From the NCBI GenBank assembly GCA_017481065.1, contig JAFUPT010000129.1, positions 1 through 5,154 on the forward strand: 5,154 nucleotides of DNA. The letters are read 5' to 3'. This DNA comes from Clostridia bacterium (GTDB lineage: Bacteria > Bacillota_A > Clostridia > Christensenellales > Aristaeellaceae). Below are positions 5,068 to 5,154 of the stretch, in pieces; the stretch's first letter is position 1, and the number at the start of each line of letters is the position of its first letter. A model generated the notes under the pieces. It searched no databases. It was not told where the DNA came from and worked only from the letters and a program-made list of their open reading frames with translations. The position numbers and the translations under genes were made by a program.

Positions 5068-5154
5068 GATCAACTCAACGGCAACAGCCCGGCAGCCGCT
5101 GCGCCTCGCCGGCCGGCATATATATGCACAAAAAGAGCGAACCCTTGCAGATTC

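Larger units (their letters stand above)
4798..5154. other. Non-coding, palindrome-rich intergenic region
   Basis: No gene with a convincing start, ribosome binding site or recognisable product was found on either strand. The region holds at least five inverted repeats: 4822-4834, the branched element 4851-4919, 4960-4994, the terminator 5033-5067, and the short palindromes GCCGGCCGGC (5108-5117) and GCATATATATGC (5116-5127). The last 80 bases stay open in minus-strand frames but give no identifiable protein. Confidence 0.7.

Noticed and set aside
5116..5127. GCATATATATGC as a second phase-variable TA tract
   Set aside because: Only four AT units, and no -35/-10 pair is positioned around it.
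5070..5153. Open minus-strand frame from the right edge ending in TGA at 5072-5070, just before the terminator stem
   Set aside because: Its position before the terminator suggests a gene end, but two other frames are also open here and none gives a recognisable protein, so no CDS is called.

Overview
The window looks like a chromosomal segment of a GC-rich, uncultured-type Clostridia (Bacillota) genome. A Noc-type ParB homologue, WhiA, an HPr-fold protein and a short (type II) MurB occur together, which is typical of Gram-positive Firmicutes. Ribosome binding sites are strong AGGAGG-like sequences and the promoters are SigA-like. No phage, insertion-sequence or CRISPR genes are visible.

Layout, left to right. 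(1) At 1-34 are the first 11 codons of a minus-strand gene that runs off the left edge. (2) At 35-345 is a divergent intergenic region. It holds a SigA-like promoter for that left gene whose whole spacer is made of TA dinucleotides ((TA)10), a stray terminator-like hairpin on the plus strand, and the promoter and ribosome binding site of the next gene. (3) At 346-1113, plus strand, is a 255-aa Noc-family (ParB-related) DNA-binding protein. (4) At 1116-1144 is a shared hairpin terminator between convergent transcription units. (5) At 4732-1163, minus strand, is a compact four-gene operon: MBOAT-family O-acyltransferase, murB, whiA, and an HPr-like protein. The gaps are 16 nt, a 4-nt ATGA overlap, and 12 nt. 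It is driven by a good extended -10 promoter at 4797-4769. (6) At 4798-5154 is a non-coding stretch dense in inverted repeats. It includes a REP-like fold-back structure and a terminator for a minus-strand transcript arriving from beyond the right edge.

How the genes fit together (inference). The operon links envelope synthesis (MurB in the peptidoglycan precursor pathway, MBOAT in acylation of an extracytoplasmic polymer) with WhiA and an HPr-fold regulator. The convergent neighbour, Noc, couples division-site placement to the nucleoid. The usual clostridial partners rapZ and yvcK are absent between murB and whiA.

The items most worth a second look are the TA-repeat spacer promoter, whose geometry matches known slippage-controlled phase-variable promoters; the HPr-like protein, which has lost the PTS histidine and the motif around it but keeps Ser46; the Noc homologue, which has no membrane-targeting N-terminal extension and has altered DNA-specificity residues; and the structured repeat block upstream of the operon. 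I see no wholly new multi-gene system here.
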